Numbered from the stretch's first letter, positions 8,087 through 15,930 are shown. The stretch: 32,848 bases of DNA from Mesostigma viride (GCA_009746045.1 RPFO01000126.1:1-32848), one strand, 5' to 3'. Numbers and translations are program-made. The notes: generated by a model from the sequence alone, not told the origin.

Positions 8087-8857
8087 ATGGCCTCCTCCAG
8101 CTCCTCCGGCAGACAAATCGCCCGCAAGTCCACCGGGTCTCCTCCCCGACAAATGCCCCGGAAGTCCATTGGGGGGAAGCAGGTTCGTCGGGGAGACAGC
8201 GGCCCCCGCGCGAGTTCCAACAGCGGCTCCAGCGCTCTAAGCGGTTACAGCAGCAACTCCGGCGCTTACAGGAACAGCAACAGGGCTTCCGGCAGCAGCT
8301 CCGGCGCTTACAGGAACAGCAACAGCGCTTCCGGCAGCAGCGTCGGCGCTTCCATCGGCAGCTCCGGCCTTTACATGAACAGCAACAGCGCTCCCATCGG
8401 CAGCTCCGGCGCTTACAGGAACAGCCCCAGAAGTTTCAGTTCAGTCAATCAACAAGTGGGCCGCAAGTCCACCGGGTGGGTACAGCGCGCGGAAGGGTCG
8501 CCTCCCCGACAAATGCCCCGGAAGTCCATTTGGGGGAAGCAGGTTCGTCGGGGAGACAGCGGCAGTAGTTCCAGATCAGTTCTGACACGCCCACAACAAG
8601 TGGGCCGCAAGTCCACCGGGTGGGTACAGCGCGCGGAAAGGTCGCCTCCCCGACAAATGCCCCGGAAGTCCATTGGGGGGAAGCAGGTTCGTCAGGAGGT
8701 TCGTCAGGAAAGTACCCGCAGCGCCCCCTACCCGCTGCCGCAGGGGCTACAAGCGGCAAGAAAGTCACTGGGACGGAAACCTCTCCGCTCGGGTGATGCC
8801 GAGTCTGGCGTCTGGGTGTTTTATGACACCTCGTCTGATTCTACCGGTCGGTTCTAA
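8087..8857 (+). CDS. Histone H3-tail-like repeat protein, Ser/Gly/Asn-rich
   Basis: This 256-aa protein has no recognisable globular domain. Residues 12-17 read ARKSTG, identical to histone H3 residues 7-12. A related block PRKSIGGKQVR follows at 24-34, comparable to H3 RKSTGGKAPRK. The pair recurs as GRKSTG (125-130) with PRKSIWGKQ (144-152), and GRKSTG (173-178) with PRKSIGGKQ (192-200). Residues 223-227 read AARKS, identical to H3 residues 24-28. Residues 40-120 are a Ser/Gly/Asn/Tyr-rich linker with repeated GAYRNS. The start at 8087 is preferred over a GTG at 8081. Its base use is as GC-rich as its neighbours. Possible roles are histone-tail mimicry (binding host readers or modifying enzymes) or DNA/chromatin binding; both are inferences from motif identity. 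A purely basic packaging protein is the main alternative. Confidence 0.75.
   Translation: MASSSSSGRQIARKSTGSPPRQMPRKSIGGKQVRRGDSGPRASSNSGSSALSGYSSNSGAYRNSNRASGSSSGAYRNSNSASGSSVGASIGSSGLYMNSNSAPIGSSGAYRNSPRSFSSVNQQVGRKSTGWVQRAEGSPPRQMPRKSIWGKQVRRGDSGSSSRSVLTRPQQVGRKSTGWVQRAERSPPRQMPRKSIGGKQVRQEVRQESTRSAPYPLPQGLQAARKSLGRKPLRSGDAESGVWVFYDTSSDSTGRF
8451..8694 (+). repeat. 144-nt direct repeat inside the H3-tail-like gene
   Basis: The segment starting aacaagtgggccgcaagtcc at 8451 recurs at 8595, 144 nt (48 codons) later, with very few differences across the next 100 nt. A partial third copy covers about 8118-8205. The repeat carries one RKSTG and one RKSI motif per unit. Confidence 0.9.
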
Positions 8858-9009
8858 CTCCCATGCAGCCTGTGTTGGAAGTAAAGGCAGAGAGCCTAGA
8901 CTAGGTGATAATAATTATACTTAAATGAAAGCGTGAATGCATCAAGGAATGAGACCGAATTCGCATTTTTCATTAAAAATTTTCGTGGCTACGTTACATA
9001 AATCACAGG
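8858..9009 (+). other. AT-rich intergenic region
   Basis: No gene is seen. The region is much more AT-rich than its surroundings, with tgataataattatactta near 8906-8925 and attaaaaattttcgtgg near 8973. It probably holds the 3' end of the upstream transcript and the promoter of the 9010 gene. Confidence 0.5.
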
Positions 9010-9417
9010 ATGACCAAATGCACTTCTCTCACGTCCAAGGGCCGTCGTTGTCGCCGCTCTGCGCCTCACGGCTCCCGCGGCCTCTGTGCGACGCACAGGG
9101 TGCGCGCGGGCAAACCGACAGACGACGCCCGGATGGCCGCGCTCATCCGCGAGACGCGATCGCTGGTGGGAAATGGCGGATCCGCCCCCCCGATTTCCAG
9201 GGATGACCTCATCCGCGAATCAAGGGCACTCCTATCCGACGACCTCCCCTGGTTGCCCACAGGGAAGGGAGTGACGCTGCAGCTCGCGCCAGGTATTTCC
9301 GCAAGCATCGGGCGCTGGTGTTGGGGTACCCCCCCACGCTCGATGAAGTCAGGCTCTCGAGGTCCCGGCCGTTCACGACGGGCAATTCCTTCGCTATCCC
9401 CTTCCCCAGATAGGTAG
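9010..9417 (+). CDS. Small Cys/His-motif protein, possibly frame-shifted at 3' end
   Basis: The N-terminus reads MTKCTSLTSKGRRCRRSAPH and continues to a GLCATH motif. This is a C-x9-C...C-x2-H arrangement seen in short zinc-binding or cysteine-motif proteins of algae and giant viruses. As read it is 135 aa. From about nt 9285 the alternative frame gives a more protein-like end (RYFRKHRALVLGYPPTLDEV and onward, stopping at 9411-9413), so one base may be missing between about 9244 and 9290. The ATG follows an AT-rich leader with attaaaaattttc at 8973-8985. It is convergent with the next gene, their ends 1 nt apart. Function unknown; nucleic-acid binding is a reasonable guess. Confidence 0.55.
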   Translation: MTKCTSLTSKGRRCRRSAPHGSRGLCATHRVRAGKPTDDARMAALIRETRSLVGNGGSAPPISRDDLIRESRALLSDDLPWLPTGKGVTLQLAPGISASIGRWCWGTPPRSMKSGSRGPGRSRRAIPSLSPSPDR

Positions 9418-9418
9418 G

Positions 9419-9766
9419 TTAGGTGCAGAAGACGTTCTCCAGCACGCGCATCACCCCCTCCGCGTCCCTTATGGTCTGCTCGCACCTGCGCTCGTGCCGT
9501 TTCAGGCGCGCCACGTCGCGCGTCAACCCCCCCAACGTCTGCTGGTTCTGCGTAACCACCGCGTCCAGACGCCTCATAAGGTCCTCGATCTCCAACAGCG
9601 TCACCTCGATCTTGCACCACCACGGCTCCGGGGGCGTATCGCCGCCGGACGACCGCCTTGAATCGGCGCTGGAGGCGGCGTCGTCCGTCTCGCAGGGGGA
9701 GTAGCCCTCCTCCTCGACCCCCTCTTTGCGACCTCGGAGTCCCAGGTAGGACAGCACGGACTGCAT
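9419..9766 (-). CDS. Small coiled-coil protein of unknown function
   Basis: This encodes 115 aa starting MQSVLSYLGLRGRK. The first half is acidic and Ser-rich (about residues 15-50). The second half, from about residue 55, is a long amphipathic helix with heptad spacing (EVTLLEIEDLMRRLDAVVTQ, then a region with RDVARLKRHERR), predicting a coiled coil and oligomerisation. The ATG at 9766 is preferred because the frame further upstream runs through Gly/Pro-rich sequence that is antisense-like and overlaps the next gene. No family is recognised. Confidence 0.55.
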   Translation of the reverse strand: MQSVLSYLGLRGRKEGVEEEGYSPCETDDAASSADSRRSSGGDTPPEPWWCKIEVTLLEIEDLMRRLDAVVTQNQQTLGGLTRDVARLKRHERRCEQTIRDAEGVMRVLENVFCT

Positions 9767-9822
9767 CCTTGTCGCTGCCCAGGATGGGCTGACACTTCTT
9801 GCGGGCCCTAAGCGAATCGCGC

Positions 9823-9975
9823 CTAGCCGCTTTTCTTTGGCCACTCCTTGGATGCGATCTTCAAGATCTCCGCGAAATCCTTGCGCTTGTTGGCCGGGCG
9901 AAGGCGGACCTCCTGGACCTTCATCAGCCACGGGTTCTTGTTGACGGCGGCTTGTCCCTTGGCGCGAACGGGCAT
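9823..9975 (-). CDS. 50-aa basic protein, HMG/YABBY-like
   Basis: This 50-aa protein starts MPVRAKGQAAVNKNPWLMK and contains RKDFAEILKIASKEWPKK. An NPW...V...R...F.E.LK.AS..W pattern in a very short basic protein is typical of small HMG/YABBY-like DNA-binding proteins common in NCLDVs. The assignment rests on this pattern only. It lies 38 nt downstream of the packaging ATPase on the same strand, with tacatatcg just upstream as a possible promoter. Confidence 0.6.
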   Translation of the reverse strand: MPVRAKGQAAVNKNPWLMKVQEVRLRPANKRKDFAEILKIASKEWPKKSG

Positions 9976-10013
9976 GGTACGATATGTATGAAGGATGCGA
10001 GGATATTTTTTTT

Positions 10014-10808
10014 TCACGTCTCGTTGTGCTTTACCACCCGAGTGACCGGCCCGCGCCGCGCGGAGGGCACCTCGTCGTCGCTGGCCTGCTCCTCCCGGTC
10101 CGGGTCCCGGTTCGCCTGGCCGTACTTCCAGAAGGACGACGACCCGATGCGGAACGGCGCCCGCTCCTCGGCCTTGTACCAGAAGATCACGTCCTCCAGC
10201 TTGTTCGACCCGCTCGTGTGGTCGATCACCAGGCACTCGTAGTTCTGCGTGCACTCGTTCAGGATGTGGCAGAACGCCTCGAACGTGGGGATCACGCCGA
10301 AGAAGTTGCGGTACAGCCGCTCGCGGTTCATGATGATGTTCTCCTTGAGCGCGAACACGTAATCGATGTTCGAACGGATGTCCGGCGTGACGTCCATCGT
10401 GTACTGGGTGATGAATAGCAGGAAGATGTTGTAATGGCGCCCGTTCAGCGCGATCTCGCGGATATACGGGTCGCGCATCACCGCGCGGTCGTACACGCAA
10501 TCGTCCATCACGACGAACGCGGGCAAAACGCCCTTCCCGCCCCTGCTCCGGGCCTTCTGGCGGGATATCACCGCCTTCAGCGCGCCGCGGTTGAAGCGGT
10601 CGTAGATGAACAGAGAGGGGACGTACTTCCCCCAGTGGCGGTTCGAACCCTCGGTCCCGGACAGCACGATGCCGGACGGCAGGTGCCGCTTATGGTACAT
10701 CAGGTCCGTGGCCAGCGTGGTCTTCCCCGCGCCGCGCTTGGAAACGATGCACACGACGCTGTTGTCCTTGATCCGCGTGGGATCGAACTTGCGCAGATTG
10801 ACGTTCAT
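10014..10808 (-). CDS. A32-type genome-packaging ATPase
   Basis: This 264-aa protein of the FtsK/HerA superfamily pumps the viral genome into the capsid. The Walker A loop SKRGAGKTT is at residues 23-31 (Lys29), and Walker B FVVMDDC at 98-104 with the acidic pair Asp102-Asp103. The NCLDV sensor motif ITQY is at 133-136, followed by the DIRSNIDYVFALKE stretch with a candidate arginine finger. The ATG at 10808 (MNVNLRKFDPTRI) matches the usual family start; an upstream GTG gives six extra residues of low plausibility. Length is in the family range. It is intact, which argues that the region is not uniformly decayed. Confidence 0.95.
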   Translation of the reverse strand: MNVNLRKFDPTRIKDNSVVCIVSKRGAGKTTLATDLMYHKRHLPSGIVLSGTEGSNRHWGKYVPSLFIYDRFNRGALKAVISRQKARSRGGKGVLPAFVVMDDCVYDRAVMRDPYIREIALNGRHYNIFLLFITQYTMDVTPDIRSNIDYVFALKENIIMNRERLYRNFFGVIPTFEAFCHILNECTQNYECLVIDHTSGSNKLEDVIFWYKAEERAPFRIGSSSFWKYGQANRDPDREEQASDDEVPSARRGPVTRVVKHNET

Positions 10809-10870
10809 CTTACCCACGCGCGACACGAAATTTTGCCCTCCCTAGCCTCACGTACCTGCCCGCCCAGCCC

Positions 10871-11563
10871 TCACTTCCCCGCGCACCGGACGTGGATGTC
10901 CAGAACCGGCGGCACACCCGGCGGGAAGAACGACACGCTCAGCCCGCACGACGGCGCCAGACGCATCCACTCGCGCCCGTGCCACGCCTCCCAATAGTCC
11001 TTCTCGCGCTCGTCGCGGGACGAATGGTAGCGCACCGCGAACGCCCGCTGCAGGTCCGAGAACTGGCGCTGGATGCGGGACCGGAGGGCGTCCGCCGCCG
11101 TGCCGGGCAGCGAGCGCAGGCGCGAGACCAGCGAGGGGGAGCAGCCGCACACGAACGTCCCCTGCCGGCTGAACACCAAATGGGCGACGTTGTCCGTGAG
11201 CGCGTCCTCGAGGAACACCCCCACGTCCGTGTCGCTCGGGCTGGGCAGCGAGCAGTCGCGCAGAGTGCACCCCTGCGGGTGCGTGTGCCACTCCACGATC
11301 CCGTGCGGGGTGTCCACGTCGTTCGACCGCCCCACGTTCGTCACGGCCGCCTTCTTCAGCACCGAGCTCCTCGCGTCCACGCGGAAGTTGCCCCCCAGCT
11401 CCTTCCCCTCGGCCATGCTGTTCAGGATGTACCGGAACGCGGCGGGGTCCACGCGGAACCGACGCACGCGGACGCCGCCCGCCCCCCTGCTACGGATGCC
11501 TCCTAAAGTGCACTGTTTGGAAGTCAGGATTTTGGTCCCATCGGGAGATATGACCACTTTCAT
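10871..11563 (-). CDS. JAMM/MPN-type metalloprotease-like protein
   Basis: This encodes 230 aa. Residues 91-111 show EWHTHPQG and PSPSD, fitting the H-x-H...S-x2-D zinc site of JAMM (MPN+) domains, with His93, His95, Ser108 and Asp111 as candidate ligands or catalytic residues. The loop between His95 and Ser108 is longer than the usual seven residues. An upstream Glu (Glu91 or one nearer the N-terminus) could be the catalytic base. JAMM enzymes remove ubiquitin or ubiquitin-like modifiers, or cleave bacterial-type conjugates. The C-terminal half (about 150-230) carries no recognised domain. The ATG at 11563 follows an AT-rich block with taataacgcgtttatta. Enzyme activity is inferred from the motif alone. 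Confidence 0.75.
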   Translation of the reverse strand: MKVVISPDGTKILTSKQCTLGGIRSRGAGGVRVRRFRVDPAAFRYILNSMAEGKELGGNFRVDARSSVLKKAAVTNVGRSNDVDTPHGIVEWHTHPQGCTLRDCSLPSPSDTDVGVFLEDALTDNVAHLVFSRQGTFVCGCSPSLVSRLRSLPGTAADALRSRIQRQFSDLQRAFAVRYHSSRDEREKDYWEAWHGREWMRLAPSCGLSVSFFPPGVPPVLDIHVRCAGK

Positions 11564-11613
11564 TACTCGTCCATCAATAATAAACGCGTTATTATTCCTG
11601 TCCCGCGTGCCCG

Positions 11614-12085
11614 TCAAAAGTCCTCGTCCTCCTCCACGTACACGTCCTCCTCCTCCTCGAACCCGTAGTCCTCGCCCGCCCTCGCCTGCATGGCCGCGTG
11701 GCGGTCCGGCTGCAGGGACTCGGGGCGGAGGCGGACCGAGCGCGTCTTCCCCCTCGTCTTCGCGGGCCGCTCCTCCTCCTCCTCCTCCTCCTCCTCCACC
11801 TCGCGGCGGGCAGGAGGCGCCTCCTCTCCGCCCATGATCCCGTCCATGTAGTCCTTCAGGATGTCGTCGATGGGCATGAAGCTGTGGAGAGAGTTCTTGA
11901 CGCACTCGCACACGCTCTTCATCACCTGCCGCTTGTTCAGCTTGATGCCGCCCGTCGCGGCCTGCGACACGTAATGCGGCATGTCCTCCGCCAGGTCCGC
12001 CGCCATCATCTTCATGACCGAGTGGACGAACCGCTCGCACGTGGGCACCTTAACCTTCAGCTTCTGATCGCCGCCGCCCCCCCCC
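11614..12085 (-). CDS. Conserved NCLDV protein of unknown function, C-terminal part
   Basis: This is the second half of the gene starting at 12413, read in a shifted frame after a nine-base homopolymer (12077-12085). It continues KLKVKVPTCERFVHSVMKMM, then helical segments ending near IDDILKDYMDGIMG. An acidic Glu-rich tract, a basic patch and an acidic end EEEEDVYVEEDEDF follow. The joined architecture resembles a helical NCLDV family of unknown function (I believe the one called DUF5766), assigned from memory of its pattern rather than by search. There is no start codon of its own in a sensible position; the frame further upstream is antisense-like. Confidence 0.6.
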
Positions 12086-12413
12086 GGCGGATGCTGCCAA
12101 GGATCATACTCGCGCACACGAAATACGCCTTCAGCAGCTCCTTCAGGTACGGCACCGTCTTCTGCACCTCCCGCGTCTCCTCGTCGATGATGTCCGCGTT
12201 CCAGCTGGGCACCTCCGACAGCAGCCTCGTCAGGCACTCCATGCAGTCCACGCCCTTCGCCCCCGACACGTTCAGCGCGTCTTGGAGGATGTTCTTGAAC
12301 GCCGCGAACATGGGCTGGGACAGCGACCGCTCGAGCTGATCCACGTACTCCCGCTTGCTGTCCACGAGCACGTTCGTGTCCACCCGGGCCTCCGCGTTAC
12401 GGTGCTCGGCCAT
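12057..12413 (-). CDS. Conserved NCLDV protein of unknown function, N-terminal part
   Basis: This reads from MAEHRNAEARVDTNVL through a helical region to TVPYLKELLKAYFVCASMIL and GSIR. It then runs into a run of nine G (minus strand) and stops shortly after in frame as GGAAAIRS. The shifted frame continues the same helical protein (see 11614-12085), so this is one gene of about 265 aa with one base apparently missing in the homopolymer. The ATG at 12413 is the first in frame and follows an AT-containing leader (aataatttcacgg). Confidence 0.65.
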   Translation of the reverse strand: MAEHRNAEARVDTNVLVDSKREYVDQLERSLSQPMFAAFKNILQDALNVSGAKGVDCMECLTRLLSEVPSWNADIIDEETREVQKTVPYLKELLKAYFVCASMILGSIRRGGAAAIRS

Positions 12414-12480
12414 GTGTCAGAGTCGACCGTGAAATTATTCCACCCCCTCTAAGCGAATCGATCCAATCCACCGGACTGAC

Positions 12481-12994
12481 TCAACTCAGCACGTGACGCG
12501 CGATCAGGAACACGAGCGCGCCCGCCGCCAGCCCGCCCAGGTTCACCTTGTTGCGGTCCACCTTCCCGTCCCGGCCCTTGAACAGGTTAGGGAACGCGCC
12601 CGCCCCGAACTGGATCGTGCCGATCGCCGCGCCCACGCCGAAGATGGCCGGGACCACCAGGCCGCCGCCACGGCGGGAGAGCGGCGCGCGAACGGGCGCG
12701 AGGGGCATCGCCGGAAGAGGAGACGGGCTGCCGCGGTCACGGATGGACAGCTCGGACCCCTCCGGGGAGATGCCGCGGCCCATACCGAACGCCGCCGGTC
12801 CCGCCGGAGACACGCCGCCTCTGCGGAAAGCCGGGCCGCCACCGCCCAACATCGCAGCCTGTCGGGGGTTCATCAGCGCGCCGGAGGGGGGGAGGCCCGC
12901 CGCTCCTCCCCCCCGCCCATATCCCCCCCTGCCCCTGCGGCGCTGGCACGGAGCTGGAGCGCAGTCGGCGCGCGAGGCCGGTCAGGTCTTCCAT
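12481..12994 (-). CDS. Small membrane protein, frame broken near 12886
   Basis: The C-terminal 130 residues (from MNPRQAAM at 12873) are continuous. They contain two hydrophobic stretches, LVVPAIFGVGAAIGTI and LGGLAAGALVFLIA, predicting two membrane helices separated by a charged loop (KGRDGKVDRNK). An ATG at 12994 (MEDLTGLARRLRSS) has a better promoter context, with ggtattttgtgtg about 35 nt upstream. Its frame meets the membrane-protein frame only if the G7 run at 12886-12892 (plus strand) is altered by one base. I therefore treat 12994-12481 as one gene with a frame break; alternatively translation starts at 12873. A virion or envelope protein is plausible. Confidence 0.5.
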
Positions 12995-13055
12995 CCTCCG
13001 CTATGTCGTACCTAGCACACACAAAATACCTAGATTCTAAACGCGATGATCCGAA

Positions 13056-13613
13056 TCAGTAATCCGCCCCGTCCGGTCTGTCCAGGTCCCACACGTCCGG
13101 AGGGGTCGCCGGCCGGCTACGGCCCACCGATACGGAGGACACCGGAGTCGCGCCCTCCTCGTCCCCGTCCTCCGGTTCCGGCGGAGGAGGGAGACGCGAT
13201 TCGTCGCGCGACCGTAAGGAGCTGGCGAAACAGTCCGCGTGGTAGAACGCGTACGCCCCCCGCGTCAACAAAGTCAGCTCCGTCTTGCGGGCCGGCATCA
13301 GCCCGTCGCACAGAACGCACGAAACCCACCCCTCCTGCGGCGGCGGGGCCCGCGAGCTCCATCGCACGAGAGACGAGCCGGGGGGCACGTCCCCTGCCCG
13401 AGCCACCGCCGCCTCCTCCTCGGTGAGCGCCTGCTTGCCCTTGAACAGGGGGCACGACTCCATGTACGCCCGGTTGAACGATATCGAGAAGGGGAAGGTC
13501 CCGCGTGCCGCCCGGCGGCCGGACACAGCCGCCCACCACGCGTCCGCCCTCCGTCTGCGCGCGTCCAGCTCCGTCACGAACGCCGCGCCGCGTCCTCCGG
13601 GTTGCTCGTCCAT
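13056..13613 (-). CDS. Zinc-binding protein of unknown function
   Basis: This encodes 185 aa from MDEQPGGRGAAF. A treble-clef or RING-like metal site is suggested by Cys99-x2-Cys102...His125-x2-Cys128 (SCVLCDG and FYHADCF). The C-terminus is acidic and Pro/Ser-rich, ending DRPDGADY. The same frame stays open upstream as far as 14177 and could be read as one long protein. I place a separate start at 13613 because an AT-rich promoter-like aattatatctccgg sits about 30 nt upstream, directly after a likely stop of paralogue B (KTKRR stop at 13660). Confidence 0.5.
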   Translation of the reverse strand: MDEQPGGRGAAFVTELDARRRRADAWWAAVSGRRAARGTFPFSISFNRAYMESCPLFKGKQALTEEEAAVARAGDVPPGSSLVRWSSRAPPPQEGWVSCVLCDGLMPARKTELTLLTRGAYAFYHADCFASSLRSRDESRLPPPPEPEDGDEEGATPVSSVSVGRSRPATPPDVWDLDRPDGADY

Positions 13614-13659
13614 CTCCCGCGCCACGTGCACATTAGCCGGAGATATAATTCCTCCCCCC

Positions 13660-14250
13660 TTAGCGCCTCTTCGTCTTCTGATAGGCCTGCGACAGGACAT
13701 TGGCCCCCCAGGTGGCGGCGGGGGGGCCATCGGGCCTCCCGACAGGGTGTACGGGTCCATACGCCCCCCGCCCATCTGATCCGAGCACATCTGGAACTGC
13801 GCGTTCGGGTTCTGCACCATCTGCCCCGACCAGTCCCGGATGTACGGGTCCACGACCTTGGGCATCTTGCCGCCCCTCGCGCCCTCGGCCGGGTTCCACT
13901 CGTAGAAGACGGCCCCGGACCCCGGGGGGCAGGGCGCGGGGTGGCCGCTTAGGAGCGCGTCCGCGGTCATCAGCCCGCCGTAGAACTTGGCCGCGTCGCC
14001 GCCGTAATCCGTCAAGTCCCCGTCTACCATATTGAACGCCTTCTGGCGTCGCCACCACTGGTCGATGCGGTTCAGGAGCGCGTTCCGCATGCGGCTGAAG
14101 CGCATGACGTCCGTCACGAGGTGTCTCTTGACGACGTTACGGATTTGGATATTATAGGAGGGACCCGTCCGTACCACGGCATCATAGGGGGGGATGAGGC
14201 TCCGTGACAGAAAGCCCCCATCACCACCACCCCCCCACCCCCCAAAAAGG
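13660..14250 (-). CDS. Paralogue B of unknown family, C-terminal part
   Basis: This continues the protein that starts at 15100 but in a shifted frame. It aligns with the C-terminal half of paralogue A: CPPGSGAVFYEWNPAE against CPSGTGTIWYEYDPAQ, and KVVDPYIRDWSGQMVQNP against KIVPRIIKTWDGKEVVNP. A second frame change in Pro-codon runs near 13700-13735 would give an end AYQKTKRR with stop at 13660, just before the promoter of the next gene. Without it, the frame runs on into that gene. The region is open from a GTG at 14177, but that start is inside homologous sequence and is unlikely. Confidence 0.55.
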
Positions 14251-15100
14251 CCCTTGCTCTTGCCAGGACTCCCGCCCTATCATCAGCTTGGAAGTATTTT
14301 CTGTCAACCTTCAGAATGCGATCGATCAACCCGTAGTCCATCAGTTGGGCGTGTGCTTCTGGCACGTTGATCACCTCTGCAAGGCGGTCGCGGTGTTGGA
14401 TCGAAAACAGGCTGATGTCTATTTGACTGCTGGCCAGCAAACGGATTAGGAGGGAGGGGTCGCCCTCAGCCGCCAGCTCCCCTGTCAATAGCTGGGGTAT
14501 CCTGGGAAGTGATCCCGGAATGTTTGGGAATACGCGGATCTTTACCGGCTTCGTGACGTAAGCCGCCGAGTTTGCAGGAATAGTGTGCGAATTGTCCGCA
14601 TCTGGAGGGGCGCGCACGGTGTCAATTGATTGAAGCCCGCTTTCGCCGATATCCTTCATGACGCTGGACGGGATAGCCTCCATGTAAGGGCTCGGATCTG
14701 CTTGTGAATATTCATATGCTATGAACCCCCTCAATGCGTTAAGGAGCTTGAACATCTCGGTTTGGCTCGTCTCGCGCAGGGAGTAGTCAGTGGCGTACTT
14801 CACCCTCCGCTCCAGTTCCCGCATGAGAGCACACAGCAGGTCGTACACGTACATGACCGCCACGAATCCCCGCAGTTTGAGGACCATCGGGTCTTTGTCT
14901 TCGGTGTCCCCGTCCTCGGGGATCCGCCCGTACAGTTCTGTCTCCTCGATGACGTACCGGATGCCCGGGATGTACGTGTGCAGTTTGTCCATCTCGTAAG
15001 GAGTGAACACCTTGCCCGCGAGTTCCTCCACACGCCGCTGCTCTTCGGGCAGTCGGCGAGTCGGCGTCTGGATCATGCTCTCCATCGGATACAGCCCCAT
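14114..15100 (-). CDS. Paralogue B of unknown family, N-terminal part
   Basis: This 328-aa reading frame starts MGLYPMESMIQTPTRR. Its N-terminal 270 residues align with paralogue A at 24968: TYIPGIRYVIEE against TFLPNIRFVIEE, MYVYDLLCALMRELE against LYIYDLTENIMRDLE, and LLNALRGFIAYE against IVNALRGFLCVE. After about nt 14250 homology moves to the next frame, at runs C7 (14230-14236) and C6 (14238-14243) on the plus strand, with one base apparently missing. The last 45 residues in this frame are therefore artefactual or truncated. A tataaa box lies about 15 nt before the ATG. No known domain is recognised; it is largely helical. Confidence 0.65.
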   Translation of the reverse strand: MGLYPMESMIQTPTRRLPEEQRRVEELAGKVFTPYEMDKLHTYIPGIRYVIEETELYGRIPEDGDTEDKDPMVLKLRGFVAVMYVYDLLCALMRELERRVKYATDYSLRETSQTEMFKLLNALRGFIAYEYSQADPSPYMEAIPSSVMKDIGESGLQSIDTVRAPPDADNSHTIPANSAAYVTKPVKIRVFPNIPGSLPRIPQLLTGELAAEGDPSLLIRLLASSQIDISLFSIQHRDRLAEVINVPEAHAQLMDYGLIDRILKVDRKYFQADDRAGVLARARAFLGGGGVVVMGAFCHGASSPPMMPWYGRVPPIISKSVTSSRDTS

Positions 15101-15153
15101 CCTCGTCTCGCTTTATACACTCGTATCCGAAAATAATTCCCGGTCGAGTGCGT

Positions 15154-15309
15154 CTAATCGATGACGATGGGGTTGTCCGCCCGCCCCCCGGCCGGGAACG
15201 GGAGGCCACCCTCTTCCCCACGCTCTTCGCCCCGGCCTTCGCCGCTGTCCGCCGGCTCCGGCCCCGGCTCGCCGGCGTGGCGGCTCGCAGCATGGCCGCA
15301 AGCTGGGCG
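15154..15309 (-). pseudogene. Severed 3' end of paralogue A
   Basis: The retrotransposon sits between this fragment and the rest of its gene (24968-23132). Removing the element and one GGGCG copy restores the reading frame across the site, with the CAG codon at the junction unchanged. In that frame the fragment gives a basic tail (QLAAMLRAATPASRGR and onward) that runs through the promoter of paralogue B without a stop. One base change at a C6 run (15182-15187) would instead give an end RADNPIVID with stop at 15154. It is no longer attached to a start codon. Confidence 0.55.
15305..15309. repeat. Target site duplication, left copy
   Basis: GGGCG directly abuts the left LTR; the identical pentamer abuts the right LTR at 23132-23136. 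A 5-bp duplication is typical for copia integrases. Confidence 0.85.
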
Positions 15310-15926
15310 AGTTGTGAGGGTAAGAATGCCACGAATTCCGCCATGGTTCTTGCAGGAAGTTGCCTTTATTAACAATCAGGAAACACAGACGTAAGTCACG
15401 TCACTTCCAAGACTGCACGCAGCACAGGCGACAGGGTCGCAGTGCCAAGAGAACGTGCACGCAAGAACTAGCGTCCCGGTGTGACCAAGTCACTCATATA
15501 GCTTGCTAGGGACGCGTCCAAGTATTCAGCTGCACTGTCACAGCTGAACTGTCAATCAATTGATTACACAGACTCTGGCACGCCTTTGGCGCGCAGATCT
15601 ATCAATTGTCCATACGGCTAGTCCTGTGGACCTATCCGTACTCTAGTCAGCATCAATTGTCTCATAGGTCCTGGCGCGCTACAGCACGCCTACCTATCAA
15701 TTGACCATCAAGTCCTGTACAAGTCCTGTCAACGTCCTGCGGACTATCAAAGTGACACTTGTACATCCTGTGTCCGTACGCGCCCACAGTGGCGCGCCGG
15801 GTACTGTCGGCACAGCCTAGGAAACGTCATAACTTTTACGTCCCGTAACCAAATGAGGCGTTCAAGGTGCCGTTGGAAAGAGCGTAACAATCTCTATCCA
15901 TCTAACGTAAATCCTTTACGTTAACT
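15310..15926 (-). repeat. 3' LTR (left in window)
   Basis: 617 bp, from agttgtgaggg to acgttaact, collinear with 22515-23131 with one substitution. The termini are AGTT and AACT, an inverted 4-mer, rather than the usual TG and CA. It contains four CAATTG hexamers at 15557, 15603, 15654 and 15698. Confidence 0.95.
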
Positions 15927-15930
15927 CCAA

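Noticed and set aside
6614-8152. 512-aa minus-strand frame opposite MCP 2
   Set aside because: GC-rich antisense shadow of an unmistakable capsid gene, rich in Val, Gly, Asp and His codons mirrored from the plus strand.
11576-11596. Palindrome aataataa-acgcg-ttattatt as a regulatory dyad
   Set aside because: The arms do not pair perfectly around the centre, and simple AT-rich promoter sequence explains it.
14787-15309. Reading the severed 3' end of paralogue A in its original frame all the way to a stop at 14787
   Set aside because: This would pass through the promoter and over 300 nt of paralogue B's coding sequence; a one-base break giving a stop at 15154 is more likely.
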